Positions 22,390 to 31,082 are shown, counted from the stretch's first letter. The stretch: 38,578 nucleotides of DNA from an uncultured Collinsella sp. (GCA_902496115.1 CABUZK010000014.1:1-38578), one strand, 5' to 3'. Numbers and translations: made by a program. The notes: generated by a model from the letters alone, not told the origin.

Positions 22390-23295
22390 CTAGCGGCGCT
22401 TGCGCGACAGATAACGCGCAAACAGGTTGAAGGCCAGAATAATCGCCATCAGCAAAAGCGCAGTGCCGTAGGCTGCGTTCATGTTGATGCCGTCGTTGGC
22501 AAGCAAATAGAGGTGAACGGTCATGGGACGACCGGAATCGAGCGGCGAGATCGGCAGATTGATGGCCTGACCCATGGTGTAGAGCACCACCGCGGTCTCG
22601 CCGATGGCGCGACCGATGGCAAGGACGATGCCGGTGGCAATGCGGCCAAAGGCAGAAGGAAGCACGATCTTGGAGACGACCTGCCACTTGGTGGCGCCCA
22701 GGCCATATGCGCCCCAACGGATATAGCGCGGAACGGCGCGAATTGCCTCCTCGGTGGTGCGCATGACGATGGGCAGCATCAGAAGCGCCAGCGCCAGAGC
22801 GGCCGAAACCATCGAAAGGCCCAGGCCCATGGCCTCAACAAACAAGGCGTAACCAAAGAGGCCCATAACGATGGAAGGCACCGAGGCCAGGGCATCGGCA
22901 GCATAGCGAATGATGTCGACGACCTTGCCCTGCTTGGCGTATTCGGCCAGATAGACCGCAGCCAAGACGGCAACCGGCGTGCAGATGAGCATGGCGAGCG
23001 CCGTCACGTAGATGGTCGAGACGATCGTGGGCCAGATGCCACCCTCGGCGTTTACGCCCTGCGGCCAGCCGAAGATAAAGTCGAGCGAGATATGCGGAAG
23101 ACCGTTGATGACCACGTAGGCGATGATGGCAAGCAACACCAGGGTGGTGATATAGGCCGCGGCGCGAAACACGCCGAGCATAATCTTGTTGGACAGGTCC
23201 TTGTTGATGCGGCCCTTCTTGCCATGGGAAAGGGCACGCTTGATGAGCTCGCGCGACGATGTCGTATCGACCGTCGTGTCAACGGAATCGGACAT
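22390..23295 (-). CDS. pstA: Phosphate ABC transporter permease PstA
   Basis: 301-residue permease with six predicted membrane segments after a polar, basic N-terminus of about 45 residues. The ABC-permease EAA loop reads AIRAVPRYIRWGAYGLGATKWQVVSKIVLPSAFGRIATG, and DALASVPSIVMGLFGYALF is typical of PstA. It forms a heterodimer with PstC and docks PstB. The start ATG lies three bases after the pstC stop, and the ribosome site AGAGGGGGTAG overlaps the end of pstC, so the two are translationally linked. Confidence 0.96.
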   Translation of the reverse strand: MSDSVDTTVDTTSSRELIKRALSHGKKGRINKDLSNKIMLGVFRAAAYITTLVLLAIIAYVVINGLPHISLDFIFGWPQGVNAEGGIWPTIVSTIYVTALAMLICTPVAVLAAVYLAEYAKQGKVVDIIRYAADALASVPSIVMGLFGYALFVEAMGLGLSMVSAALALALLMLPIVMRTTEEAIRAVPRYIRWGAYGLGATKWQVVSKIVLPSAFGRIATGIVLAIGRAIGETAVVLYTMGQAINLPISPLDSGRPMTVHLYLLANDGINMNAAYGTALLLMAIILAFNLFARYLSRKRR

Positions 23296-23298
23296 AGC

Positions 23299-24222
23299 CT
23301 ACCCCCTCTTCTTTGAAATCAGGCGAACGATACCCACCAGTGCAGCTGAGATGATAAACAGGACCACGCCCATGCCAAACAGAGCCGAGCGATGCAGGCC
23401 CGAGGAATAGCTCATGTCGAGTGCGATCTGGCTCGTGAGCGTCGAGATGGGGCTCGAGATGCTATCTGGAATGACCGGGGCGTTGCCCACGACCATCAGC
23501 ACGGCCATGGTCTCACCGATGGCACGCCCCATACCCAAGACAATTGCATCGACAATGCCCAGCTTGGCTGCAGGCAGCACGACCTTGTAGATGGTCTGCC
23601 ACTTGGTGGCACCCATGGCATAGGACGCCTCGCGAATGCCCATGGGGATGGAATTGAGGGCATCGATCGTGAGCGTGGTAATGGTGGGAACGATCATGAT
23701 GGCAAGCACAAACCACGCCGTCAGCGCGCCAAAGCCAAGACCGCCGGTCAGCTGCGCGATAAACGGGCGGATGATGACCATGCCAAAGAAGCCGTAGATG
23801 ATGGAGGGGATGCCCGCCAGCAGGTCGACGGCGGGGCTGATGAGCCTGCGCACGCGCTTGCTGGCGATCTCGACCAGATATACAGCCGTGCCCACACCCA
23901 GGGGCACGCCCATGGCGAGCGCACCGACCGTCACCAGACCAGAGCCCGCCAGCAGCGACATGATGCCGTAGTGGCCCTCGGATGGCGCCCACGTAAAGCT
24001 AAAGAAGTCCGCCAGGCCGATGTCGGTAAAGACGGGCAGCGCCGAGTACGTGGTAAAGACAAAGATCAGGATAACGGTGACGACCGCCAAGAACGCGCAG
24101 GCAAAGAAGATCCACTGCAGCGCCTTCTCCTTGAGATAGGTGCTACGCGACACCAACGCCAACTCACGCTTTTTGGGCGTCTGAGCCTCCTGCTCAATCT
24201 GGGGGGTTTCCTGTGCTTCCAC
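23299..24222 (-). CDS. pstC: Phosphate ABC transporter permease PstC
   Basis: About 307 residues with six membrane segments. PstC features are FFSFTWAPSEGHYGIMSLLAGS, DLLAGIPSIIYGFFGMVII and the EAA loop SIPMGIREASYAMGATKWQTIYKVVLPAAKLG. There is no ATG start. GTG codons at 24231 and 24222 are both in frame. The 24222 GTG has GGAG eight bases upstream and follows the pstS stop by one base, so I prefer it. The 24231 GTG would overlap pstS by eight bases but touches its ribosome site. Confidence 0.94.
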   Translation of the reverse strand: MEAQETPQIEQEAQTPKKRELALVSRSTYLKEKALQWIFFACAFLAVVTVILIFVFTTYSALPVFTDIGLADFFSFTWAPSEGHYGIMSLLAGSGLVTVGALAMGVPLGVGTAVYLVEIASKRVRRLISPAVDLLAGIPSIIYGFFGMVIIRPFIAQLTGGLGFGALTAWFVLAIMIVPTITTLTIDALNSIPMGIREASYAMGATKWQTIYKVVLPAAKLGIVDAIVLGMGRAIGETMAVLMVVGNAPVIPDSISSPISTLTSQIALDMSYSSGLHRSALFGMGVVLFIISAALVGIVRLISKKRG

Positions 24223-24223
24223 G

Positions 24224-25060
24224 CTACTCACTCCCCTTTCCGTCGTTGGTGACGGGAATAAAGCCCGCCTCGCGAATCTGCTTGTCCATCTTCTCGGACG
24301 TCACATAGTCAATGTAGTCCTGCGCCTGATGCGAAGGCGTACCCTTCACAAAGAAGTAAAGGTCGCGCGAGATGGGATAGCCGCCACTTGCGACCGTCTT
24401 CTCGGATGCCTCGACATGGTTGACCGAAACGGCCTTAACCGAGGTCGTGGCGTTGAGGCTCTCGACAAAACCCAGCGAGATGTAGCCAATGGCGCCATGC
24501 GAGCGGGACACGACGTCGCGCACTTGGCCCGTACCCGAAAGAACGGCCGAGCGGCGATCGAACGGCGTGCCGTCCATCACGATGGTACGGAAGGCCTCGC
24601 GCGTACCGGACGCCTCATCGCGGTTGATAACCTGAATCTTCAGGTCCTCTCCGCCGACTTCCTTCCAGTTGGTGATCTTGCCGGCGTAAATATCGCGGAG
24701 CTGCTCGGTCGAGAGATTGTCGACCGGGTTGTCGTCGTTCACGATGACTGCGATGCCGTCGTGCGCGATTACGATCGGGGTCAGGCCAAGGTCTTGTTCG
24801 TCGGCATTGAGGCCACGAGACGAGCTGGCGATGTCGGCCGTGCCGTTGCTGACGGCCTCGATACCCGCAGAGGAGCCAAGGCCGGAGACGAGCACATCGG
24901 TGCCGGCCTCTTCCTTAAAGCCCTCGGCTGCGATCTCGGCAATGGGAAGGCACGTGGTCGAGCCGGCCACGGTAATAGAAGATGTGGAAGATCCCGAGGA
25001 GCAAGCACACAGCGTGAGCGTAAGCACTGCAGCACTCAGGACCGATGCGATCTTTCTCAT
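24224..25060 (-). CDS. pstS: Phosphate-binding lipoprotein PstS
   Basis: 278-residue substrate-binding component of the phosphate importer. The signal peptide has Arg-Lys, a hydrophobic core (IASVLSAAVLTLTL) and a lipobox ending at Cys20 (L-C-A-C), so it is lipid-anchored outside the membrane. Phosphate-contacting loops are VAGSTTCLPIAE, SGLGSSAGIEAV and NRDEASGTREAF. The start ATG overlaps the ylmD stop as ATGA, and no separate strong ribosome site is seen, implying coupling to ylmD. Open frame extends far upstream inside ylmD, but the signal peptide fixes this start. Confidence 0.96.
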   Translation of the reverse strand: MRKIASVLSAAVLTLTLCACSSGSSTSSITVAGSTTCLPIAEIAAEGFKEEAGTDVLVSGLGSSAGIEAVSNGTADIASSSRGLNADEQDLGLTPIVIAHDGIAVIVNDDNPVDNLSTEQLRDIYAGKITNWKEVGGEDLKIQVINRDEASGTREAFRTIVMDGTPFDRRSAVLSGTGQVRDVVSRSHGAIGYISLGFVESLNATTSVKAVSVNHVEASEKTVASGGYPISRDLYFFVKGTPSHQAQDYIDYVTSEKMDKQIREAGFIPVTNDGKGSE

Positions 25061-25857
25061 AGCATCACGCCGATCGCAGCATGGCGCCCACAGGTGCCGC
25101 CCTCGTTGCGGTAGGAATAAAAGCGGTCGTTCTGACGAACGGTGGAAAGCTTGGTGTCCACAATGCTGCTCGCCTCGACGCCGGCGTCCATCAGCGCCTC
25201 GCGAATGGCGGCGGAAAGATCGAGCATACGAGAAGCAGAGGCATCGATGCACGCGAACTCGGCGGCAAAGCGATCCATAAGTTCTTGGGACACCTCGTAC
25301 TCGTCGCCCAGGATATGGGGCCCAATGTAGGCAGAGATGTCGTCCGGCTTGCAGCCAGCCGCCTCGCAGAGCGCTTGGCACGCCTTGGCGGAAATGCGCG
25401 CAATCGTGCCCTTCCAGCCAGAGTGCACCACGGCAAAGCCGCCGGGAGCCACCAGCACCACGGGAACGCAATCGGCAAAGCAGAGCATCACGGGTACCTC
25501 ACGGGCCATGCAGACGATGGCATCGCAGCCCTCGGCAATCTGCTCGCGAATGTTCTCGAGATCATCAGCACCGTTCGAGGTCACCGTCACGACATGGTCA
25601 CCGTGTACTTGATTGGGAACAAGCAGGTTGTGCTCGCACTCGGCGGCACCCAAGGCCTCGAGTGCGCGGCGACGATTTTCTTGAACGGCAAAGGGGTCAT
25701 CGCCAACATGCGAGCCCAGATTGAGTGAGGAGTACGCATCTTCGGAAACACCGCCGGCGCGTTCGGTAAAAGCAAAGCGAACATCGTGCGTCGCGCCCTC
25801 TACCAACGTAACTCCATCATGGTCGACACGCGAAACGCTGTCCGCACGTGCTGCCAT
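25057..25857 (-). CDS. ylmD: YlmD/YfiH family purine nucleoside phosphorylase (laccase-domain)
   Basis: 266-residue protein of the multicopper-oxidase-like LACC1/YfiH/YlmD family, now known to act on purine nucleosides (phosphorylase/adenosine deaminase activity); YfiH is also proposed to edit peptidoglycan precursors. Zinc/catalytic residues are visible as NQVHG (His85), CFADC (Cys130) and VVHSGWKG (His145), with ISAYIGPHI later and the closing GGTCGRHAA. The start at 25857 has AGGAGG seven bases upstream. In many dcw clusters it sits between ftsZ and ylmE. Here a terminator separates it from ftsZ, and pstS overlaps its stop by four bases, so it heads the phosphate operon. Confidence 0.94.
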   Translation of the reverse strand: MAARADSVSRVDHDGVTLVEGATHDVRFAFTERAGGVSEDAYSSLNLGSHVGDDPFAVQENRRRALEALGAAECEHNLLVPNQVHGDHVVTVTSNGADDLENIREQIAEGCDAIVCMAREVPVMLCFADCVPVVLVAPGGFAVVHSGWKGTIARISAKACQALCEAAGCKPDDISAYIGPHILGDEYEVSQELMDRFAAEFACIDASASRMLDLSAAIREALMDAGVEASSIVDTKLSTVRQNDRFYSYRNEGGTCGRHAAIGVML

Positions 25858-25960
25858 ACTAAAGCCTCCTAATAACACAAGTATCGCGGCGACGCCGCAG
25901 CAGTCCGTGCCACACGGCTGCCATACTTCATCAAAAGGATACCCGCAGCGGTAGGGGCTA

Positions 25961-25980
25961 AACGTAAGGGGAACGTAAGG
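25961..25980 (-). promoter_or_regulatory. Candidate PHO-box-like direct repeat upstream of ylmD-pst
   Basis: Minus strand carries CCTTACGTT twice (25972-25980 and 25961-25969), exactly 11 bases apart, the spacing of PhoP/PhoB half-sites in other bacteria. A -10-like TATCCT at 25936-25941 lies 19 bases beyond the second copy. Position fits control of ylmD-pstSCAB-phoU. The half-site sequence is not one I know for this group. Confidence 0.45.
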
Positions 25981-26017
25981 AGATTGGAGGCTTTCGTTTA
26001 CAAAGGCAAAACACAAC

Positions 26018-26046
26018 AAAAAGGGTGCGCCCAATCGGACGCACCC
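26018..26046 (-). terminator. Intrinsic terminator of ftsZ
   Basis: Minus strand: GGGTGCG and CGCACCC form a perfect stem around a nine-base loop, followed by TTTTTG. It starts 26 bases past the ftsZ stop and ends the mur-fts transcript before ylmD. Confidence 0.9.
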
Positions 26047-26071
26047 CATACAGGTCGCTGAGAAAAACGAA

Positions 26072-27226
26072 CTAGAAGCTGCCGCGCTTGAGGAAGTCAG
26101 GAAGCTCAAACTGGTCGTTGCCAAAGTTGGGGAGCTCGGTACCACCGACGTTGCGAGTCGGGGCAGCCTGAGCCGGGCTCGTGGCAGGAGCGGTGCGCTG
26201 CGGCTCGGTAGAAGCAGCGGCCTTGCTCTGGGACTGCTGTGCAGCGAAGAGTTCGTCCTGACGGTTGACGTTGGAGTCGGAGAAGCCCGTAGCGATGACG
26301 GTAATACGCACCTGATCGCCCAGGGACTCGTCGACAACGGTACCGAAGATGATGTTGGCCTCGGGGTCGACGGCGTTGGCGACAACGTCGGCGGCGTCGC
26401 TGATCTCCTGAATGCCCAGGTCCTTGGAACCGGCAATGGAAAGCAGGACGCGCGTAGCGCCATCGATGGAGCTCTCGAGCAGCGGGCTGGAAATAGCCTG
26501 CTGGGCAGCGTCGACGGCACGGGTGTCCCCAGAAGCGGTACCGATACCCATCATGGCGGTACCGGCCTGCTTCATGATGGTCTTAACATCGGCGAAGTCC
26601 AGGTTGATGATACCGGGGACGGTGATGAGGTCGGTGATGCCCTGGGTGCCCTGGGAAAGGACGCCATCGGCGATTGCGAAGGCCTCAAGCATGGTGGTCT
26701 TCTTCTCGGCGATGTCGAGCAGCTTGTCGTTAGGGATAACGATCATGGTGTCGACGCAGTCGGAAAGCGTCTTAATGCCTTCTTCGGCGCTCTTCTTGCG
26801 CTTGCGGCCCTCAAACGTAAAGGGCTTGGTCACGACGGCGACGGTCAGCGCGCCGACCTCGTTCATCGCGATATCGGCAACGATGGGGGCAGCGCCGGTA
26901 CCGGTGCCGCCGCCCTCGCCGCAGGTGATGAACACCATATCGGCGCCAGCGAGCGCCTCGGCGATGTCGTCGCGGGACTCATCGGCGGCCTTACGGCCGA
27001 CCTCGGGGTTGGCGCCAGCGCCCAGGCCGCGGGTCAGGTCGGTGCCGATGTGCACCTTGATATCGGCATCAGAGATCGCGAGTGCCTGAGCATCGGTGTT
27101 GATGGCAACAAACTCGACGCCGCGGATACCCTCTTCGATCATTCGATTGACCGCGTTGGTACCGCCGCCGCCGACGCCGACCACCTTAATGACGGCAAGG
27201 TAGTTGTTGATCTCTGTCTCGTGCAT
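26072..27226 (-). CDS. ftsZ: Cell division protein FtsZ
   Basis: 384-residue tubulin-like GTPase that forms the Z-ring. VGVGGGGTNAVNRM at 17-30 and the tubulin signature GGGTGTGA at 105-112 bind GTP. The T7 loop NLDFADV at 208-214 supplies the catalytic Asp. A Gln/Ala/Thr-rich linker (about 320-360) leads to the C-terminal peptide ELPDFLKRGSF, which binds SepF. The ATG at 27226 is preceded by GGAGGACCGAC; an upstream ATG-type start at 27256 has no such site. It has its own promoter region of 198 bases after ftsQ and a strong terminator. Confidence 0.98.
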   Translation of the reverse strand: MHETEINNYLAVIKVVGVGGGGTNAVNRMIEEGIRGVEFVAINTDAQALAISDADIKVHIGTDLTRGLGAGANPEVGRKAADESRDDIAEALAGADMVFITCGEGGGTGTGAAPIVADIAMNEVGALTVAVVTKPFTFEGRKRKKSAEEGIKTLSDCVDTMIVIPNDKLLDIAEKKTTMLEAFAIADGVLSQGTQGITDLITVPGIINLDFADVKTIMKQAGTAMMGIGTASGDTRAVDAAQQAISSPLLESSIDGATRVLLSIAGSKDLGIQEISDAADVVANAVDPEANIIFGTVVDESLGDQVRITVIATGFSDSNVNRQDELFAAQQSQSKAAASTEPQRTAPATSPAQAAPTRNVGGTELPNFGNDQFELPDFLKRGSF

Positions 27227-27379
27227 GTCGGTCCTCCGAACAAAGGTTATTGCCATAGCATGGGTTGACCCCTGCGCACATTAACCTTCAAGTTGAAAGT
27301 AAATGCAAAGGTAAACCGTATTATGTTTGCACATTATGAACGTATCAGTCAAATAATTGACGGTGAAAACCAAACAAAC

Positions 27380-27408
27380 CAGATAAACGGCGCGGTATGC
27401 CCCGTCAA
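27380..27408 (-). promoter_or_regulatory. Candidate sigma-70-type promoter of ftsZ
   Basis: Minus strand TTGACG (27403-27408), a 17-base spacer, then TATCTG (27380-27385). It lies in the A/T-rich ftsQ-ftsZ gap, leaving a leader of about 145 bases. Additional A/T-rich boxes (TTGACT, CATAAT) follow but with poor spacing. Confidence 0.5.
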
Positions 27409-27424
27409 CAAAGGCCAGAAGACG

Positions 27425-28693
27425 CTACGAGGTCGGTGCGTTCCTAAACGTATAGTTGCCAGGAGATCGAACGTTGATATACGTCACGCCCTCCACCTGC
27501 GAAAGCAGCTTGGTAACGATACGCTCCTTTTTGGCAATGTCATCCGAATCTCCGAGCGACACCTCGATACCGTTATCGAGATTCGCCGAGATGGCCTCGA
27601 CCGAGGGCGTGGAAATATCCTTGACCTGGCCCAGGAACTCGCTCGAGAATCCGCGGACGTAATCCAGGCCGGCCTTGACCGCCTTGGAATTTACCGCTTG
27701 CCCCGAAACCGGCGCGACATCGGCCGAGACATCGGTCAGCAGCACGGCTCCGTAATGTTTGGCGAGCGCCAGGGCGGCATCGATGCCGTTTAGGGTGTTG
27801 GCACCCTCCCCCGTTGTGATGACATTGCCCTGGTCGTCAACATCGACCGAGGTAGACAGCGGTGCAATCCATGTGTCATCGTCCCCGATCGCCCATGCAA
27901 GATCGTCGGAGCTAATGTAGGCAATTGCGATAACCTTGCGTTCCGTCGGCGTGATGATGAGCGTATGGGGAAATTGACGCTGAACATCCACGCCCGAAAC
28001 CCACGGATTTTGCTTGAGGCCCTCGGTGATCTGGTCGGGATTCACATTGAACAGCGACGTGTCCTCGGGCAGATCGATCAGCTGGATGGCATCGTGCTTG
28101 GTCACATGCTCGCTGCCCTGGATCTGAATATCGGTAGCGGCGAACAGGCCAGAGTTAATGACGACGACGGCAACGACTGCAAGCACTGCCAGAGCGGCAA
28201 GGATGCCGCCCGCGATTTTGCCCTTGCCCTTAACGGCAGAAGCGGCACCCGCCGCATGATTTGCCAGGGCGCCGATCGATGACAACGGATTAGAGCCCTT
28301 TTTGCCCGATTGCGGTTTTGCGGAGGCCGACACCGACGTCAGCATACGTGGCTTAGATGCACCCAGCGCGCGACCGGGACGCGTCACCTTTGCCCCCAAC
28401 GAGGGCTTGGGCGACGCTATGGGGCGAGAAGGTATGGCGCCCATCGCCGGTTTGGGCGTCACCGAGGGACGTGCCACCGGACGAGCAACATTTTTGGCCG
28501 CGGGGCGTCCGCCAAGCTGCGAACCGACAGTCGAACGTTTGGCAGGCCGCACGGACCCAGCAGGCTTAGAAGGCATAACGGACTTACGTTGAGGCTGAGA
28601 CGGTGCGCCGGAACGCCCCCCGGCGCGGCGGAAGGTTGGTTTCGATGCTCTAGAAGCCGAGGAATTTAACTTCCGGTCTGAGCTCGATGCCAT
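27425..28693 (-). CDS. ftsQ: Cell division protein FtsQ/DivIB
   Basis: 422 residues. A long basic, Pro/Ser/Ala-rich cytoplasmic tail (1-155) precedes one transmembrane helix at 161-180 (AGGILAALAVLAVVAVVVI). Next comes a POTRA domain (TDIQIQGSEHVTKHDAIQLIDLPEDTSLFNVNP, about 187-260) and the FtsQ/DivIB beta domain. It scaffolds FtsW and the division transpeptidase in the divisome. The tail is much longer than in E. coli FtsQ. The assumed start lies 44 bases inside murB with GGGAGG three bases before the ATG, so the exact start is less sure. Confidence 0.9.
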   Translation of the reverse strand: MASSSDRKLNSSASRASKPTFRRAGGRSGAPSQPQRKSVMPSKPAGSVRPAKRSTVGSQLGGRPAAKNVARPVARPSVTPKPAMGAIPSRPIASPKPSLGAKVTRPGRALGASKPRMLTSVSASAKPQSGKKGSNPLSSIGALANHAAGAASAVKGKGKIAGGILAALAVLAVVAVVVINSGLFAATDIQIQGSEHVTKHDAIQLIDLPEDTSLFNVNPDQITEGLKQNPWVSGVDVQRQFPHTLIITPTERKVIAIAYISSDDLAWAIGDDDTWIAPLSTSVDVDDQGNVITTGEGANTLNGIDAALALAKHYGAVLLTDVSADVAPVSGQAVNSKAVKAGLDYVRGFSSEFLGQVKDISTPSVEAISANLDNGIEVSLGDSDDIAKKERIVTKLLSQVEGVTYINVRSPGNYTFRNAPTS

Positions 28694-29561
28694 ACGCCTC
28701 CCTCACCTTTCCGTGCACATGTCTGATAACCGCGGCCACGTCATCGGCCGAGGCGGTTCCGTTATTAACGATAAAATTAGCGTGTACGGGCGAAACTTCC
28801 GCGCCGCCAACCGAAAAACCCTTTAATCCACAATCCTCGATAAGCTTGCCCACGCTCGCATCGGGCGGGTTGCGAAATACCGACCCGCAGGATGCACAGC
28901 CCATGGGCTGTGTGCGCTTACGCCGCGTCAGGTACCGCTCCATACGTTCACGGATATCGGCCTTGGGCGCAGGTTTGAGCTTGAGCACGCATTCCAGAAT
29001 GATCTCGTTACGCGGCAGGCTGCATTCACGGTAGCCCCAAGCGATCTCCGAGCCCGCGTAATGCTTGATGCCGGAGCTCGGGTCAAACGTAACGACATCT
29101 TCGACCAGCGAGCCAATCCACTCGGTTCGCGTGCCGGCATTCATGGACACGGCGCCGCCAACGGAGCCGGGAATACCGACCGCAAACTCAAGGCCCGAAA
29201 GGCTGCGCGACAGCGCGTCGTTGACTAGGCGAGCGAATATTACGCCCGCACCGACCGTCAGCGTACAACCGTCTTCGGCGACAACCGTACGCTGGAACTC
29301 ACGCCCCAACGAAATGACGGCGCCGCGATAGCCTGCATCGGCAACAAGCAGATTAGATCCCTTGCCGATAATGACCCACGGCACCTGCTCACGATCGAGC
29401 ACCGCCACGGCGCGACGCAAGGCATGATAGCTGTGACACGTCACAAAGAGGTCCGCCTTGCCGCCGATACGATAGCTCGTATGGCGCGCGAGGCGTTCAT
29501 CCTCAATTACGTCCGTATCGATCATGCCCGAAAGCGCCATGACGGCGTTAAACAGACCCAT
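28650..29561 (-). CDS. murB: UDP-N-acetylenolpyruvoylglucosamine reductase
   Basis: 303-residue FAD enzyme making UDP-N-acetylmuramate. FAD-binding motifs are GKGSNLLVAD (66-75) and GIPGSVGGAVSMNAG (129-143). Catalytic Ser227 is in CGSVFRNP, followed by HANFIVN and the C-terminal RPEVKFLG with the catalytic Glu. The start ATG lies five bases after the murC stop with no strong ribosome site, suggesting coupling. Its 3' end overlaps ftsQ by 44 bases. Confidence 0.96.
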   Translation of the reverse strand: MGLFNAVMALSGMIDTDVIEDERLARHTSYRIGGKADLFVTCHSYHALRRAVAVLDREQVPWVIIGKGSNLLVADAGYRGAVISLGREFQRTVVAEDGCTLTVGAGVIFARLVNDALSRSLSGLEFAVGIPGSVGGAVSMNAGTRTEWIGSLVEDVVTFDPSSGIKHYAGSEIAWGYRECSLPRNEIILECVLKLKPAPKADIRERMERYLTRRKRTQPMGCASCGSVFRNPPDASVGKLIEDCGLKGFSVGGAEVSPVHANFIVNNGTASADDVAAVIRHVHGKVREAYGIELRPEVKFLGF

Positions 29562-29566
29562 GGGGT

Positions 29567-30985
29567 TTAAGCGTCTTTCTTGGCAGTCAGATACTCGATG
29601 AACTCGGGGCCGACCGTCGTGACGTCGCCGGCGCCCATGGTAAGCAGCAAATCGCCCTCGCCCACCATTTTCTCGAGCTCCTCATTGAGCTCAAGACGGC
29701 TCGAGCAGTACACGACCTCCTTGCCGGGATGCTTGGCGCGCACGGTATCGGCAAGCATCTTGGACGTGACACCCGGGATGGGCATCTCGCCGGCAGAGAA
29801 CACGTCAATCAACAGCAGCTTGTCAGCATTGGCGAATGCGTCGGCAAAGTCATCGCACAGAGCCTGCAGGCGCGAATAGCGGTGCGGCTGGAACACGACG
29901 TCGACATGTTTGTAGCCCAGCGAAGAGGCAGCAGCGAGCGTCGCCTTGATCTCGGTGGGATGATGGCCGTAATCGTCAACCACCGTGATGCCGTCGATAT
30001 CGCCCACGTGGGTAAAGCGACGGCGGACGCCTTCAAAACTCGAAAGTGCCTTAGCGGCGGCGTCGATATCGAGGCCTAGGACATGGGCGACGGTCAAGAC
30101 GGCCGTGGCGTTGAGCATGTTGTGACGACCGGGGTTGCTCTTAATCTCGACAGCGTGCTCGGTGCCGTCCTCAAAGCGAACGATAAAGTCGCTCTGGATG
30201 CCCTTGACATCCGGATGCACGCAGACGATGTCGTTGGTCTCGGCAAAGCCATAGGAAAGCACATGACGGCCCGTCGACTTGGCAAGCTCGACCAGATGCG
30301 GGTCCTCGCCACAGACGATGACCGTGCCGTCCTCGCCCACCAGACTCATAAACTTGGCGAAGGTGGCCTCGATCTCCTCGATACCCGAGTAATGATCGAG
30401 ATGGTCGGCCTCGACGTTGGTCACGATGACCACATTGGGGTTAAGGAACAGGAAGGAGCTGTCGGACTCATCCACCTCGGCGACAAAATAGTCGCCCGAG
30501 CCGTTCTTGCCGTTGGTATCGTAGCCCTCAACAATGCCACCGATCAGGAAGCTGGGGTCCAGACCCATGCGGTCGAGCATGGTGGCACACATCGAAGAGG
30601 TCGTGGTCTTGCCGTGAGTACCGGCGACGGCGACGGTGGTGTAGCCGTGGCCCAGAGCCGAGAGCATCTTGGCGCGAGGCCACACGGGAATACCCAGCTC
30701 GCGCGCACGGACGAGCTCGGGGTTGGACTCGGGAATAGCGGTAGAGACCACGACGACGTCGGGCTTGACCTCGTCGATGGTGGCGGCCTCATGGCCCACA
30801 TGCACCTTCACGCCGGCGCGGGTAAGCTGGCGAATATAGCGCGACGTCTTAAGGTCGGAGCCGGTAACGACATAGCCGCGTTCGTGAAGGACGAGGGCGA
30901 TGCCGCTCATGCCGGCGCCACCGATACCGATAAAATGGGCGCTCTTGAAATCGGGCGCGGAGGTTGCAGTCTGGGAATCAGCCAT
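29567..30985 (-). CDS. murC: UDP-N-acetylmuramate-L-alanine ligase
   Basis: 472-residue Mur ligase adding the first L-Ala to the peptidoglycan stem. The Rossmann motif GIGGAGMSG is at 20-28, the ATP-binding loop GTHGKTTTS at 122-130, with NVEADHLDHY, the DDYGHHPTEI motif and FQPHRYSRL of MurC further on. The ATG at 30985 has AAGGAG 11 bases upstream; the upstream ATG at 31012 is less likely. murG lies 97 bases upstream, the only sizeable gap in the murF-ftsQ run. Confidence 0.97.
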   Translation of the reverse strand: MADSQTATSAPDFKSAHFIGIGGAGMSGIALVLHERGYVVTGSDLKTSRYIRQLTRAGVKVHVGHEAATIDEVKPDVVVVSTAIPESNPELVRARELGIPVWPRAKMLSALGHGYTTVAVAGTHGKTTTSSMCATMLDRMGLDPSFLIGGIVEGYDTNGKNGSGDYFVAEVDESDSSFLFLNPNVVIVTNVEADHLDHYSGIEEIEATFAKFMSLVGEDGTVIVCGEDPHLVELAKSTGRHVLSYGFAETNDIVCVHPDVKGIQSDFIVRFEDGTEHAVEIKSNPGRHNMLNATAVLTVAHVLGLDIDAAAKALSSFEGVRRRFTHVGDIDGITVVDDYGHHPTEIKATLAAASSLGYKHVDVVFQPHRYSRLQALCDDFADAFANADKLLLIDVFSAGEMPIPGVTSKMLADTVRAKHPGKEVVYCSSRLELNEELEKMVGEGDLLLTMGAGDVTTVGPEFIEYLTAKKDA

Positions 30986-31082
30986 GTGCTCGTGTACTCC
31001 TTGCGTAAACACTGCCTGTAACCCGTCTACTGTACCGCACCTACCGCATCCGCGCGAGGGCGACCCGCGATATCCCGTCTAA

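Noticed and set aside
24224..25471. Longer PstS frame starting inside ylmD
   Set aside because: The extra 138 residues are a shadow of ylmD. The lipoprotein signal peptide sets the start at 25060.
14988..27333. ATGTTTGCACATT shared by the regions near 14987 and 27322
   Set aside because: A 13-base match between two sites is expected several times by chance in a window of this size, and there is no other shared context.
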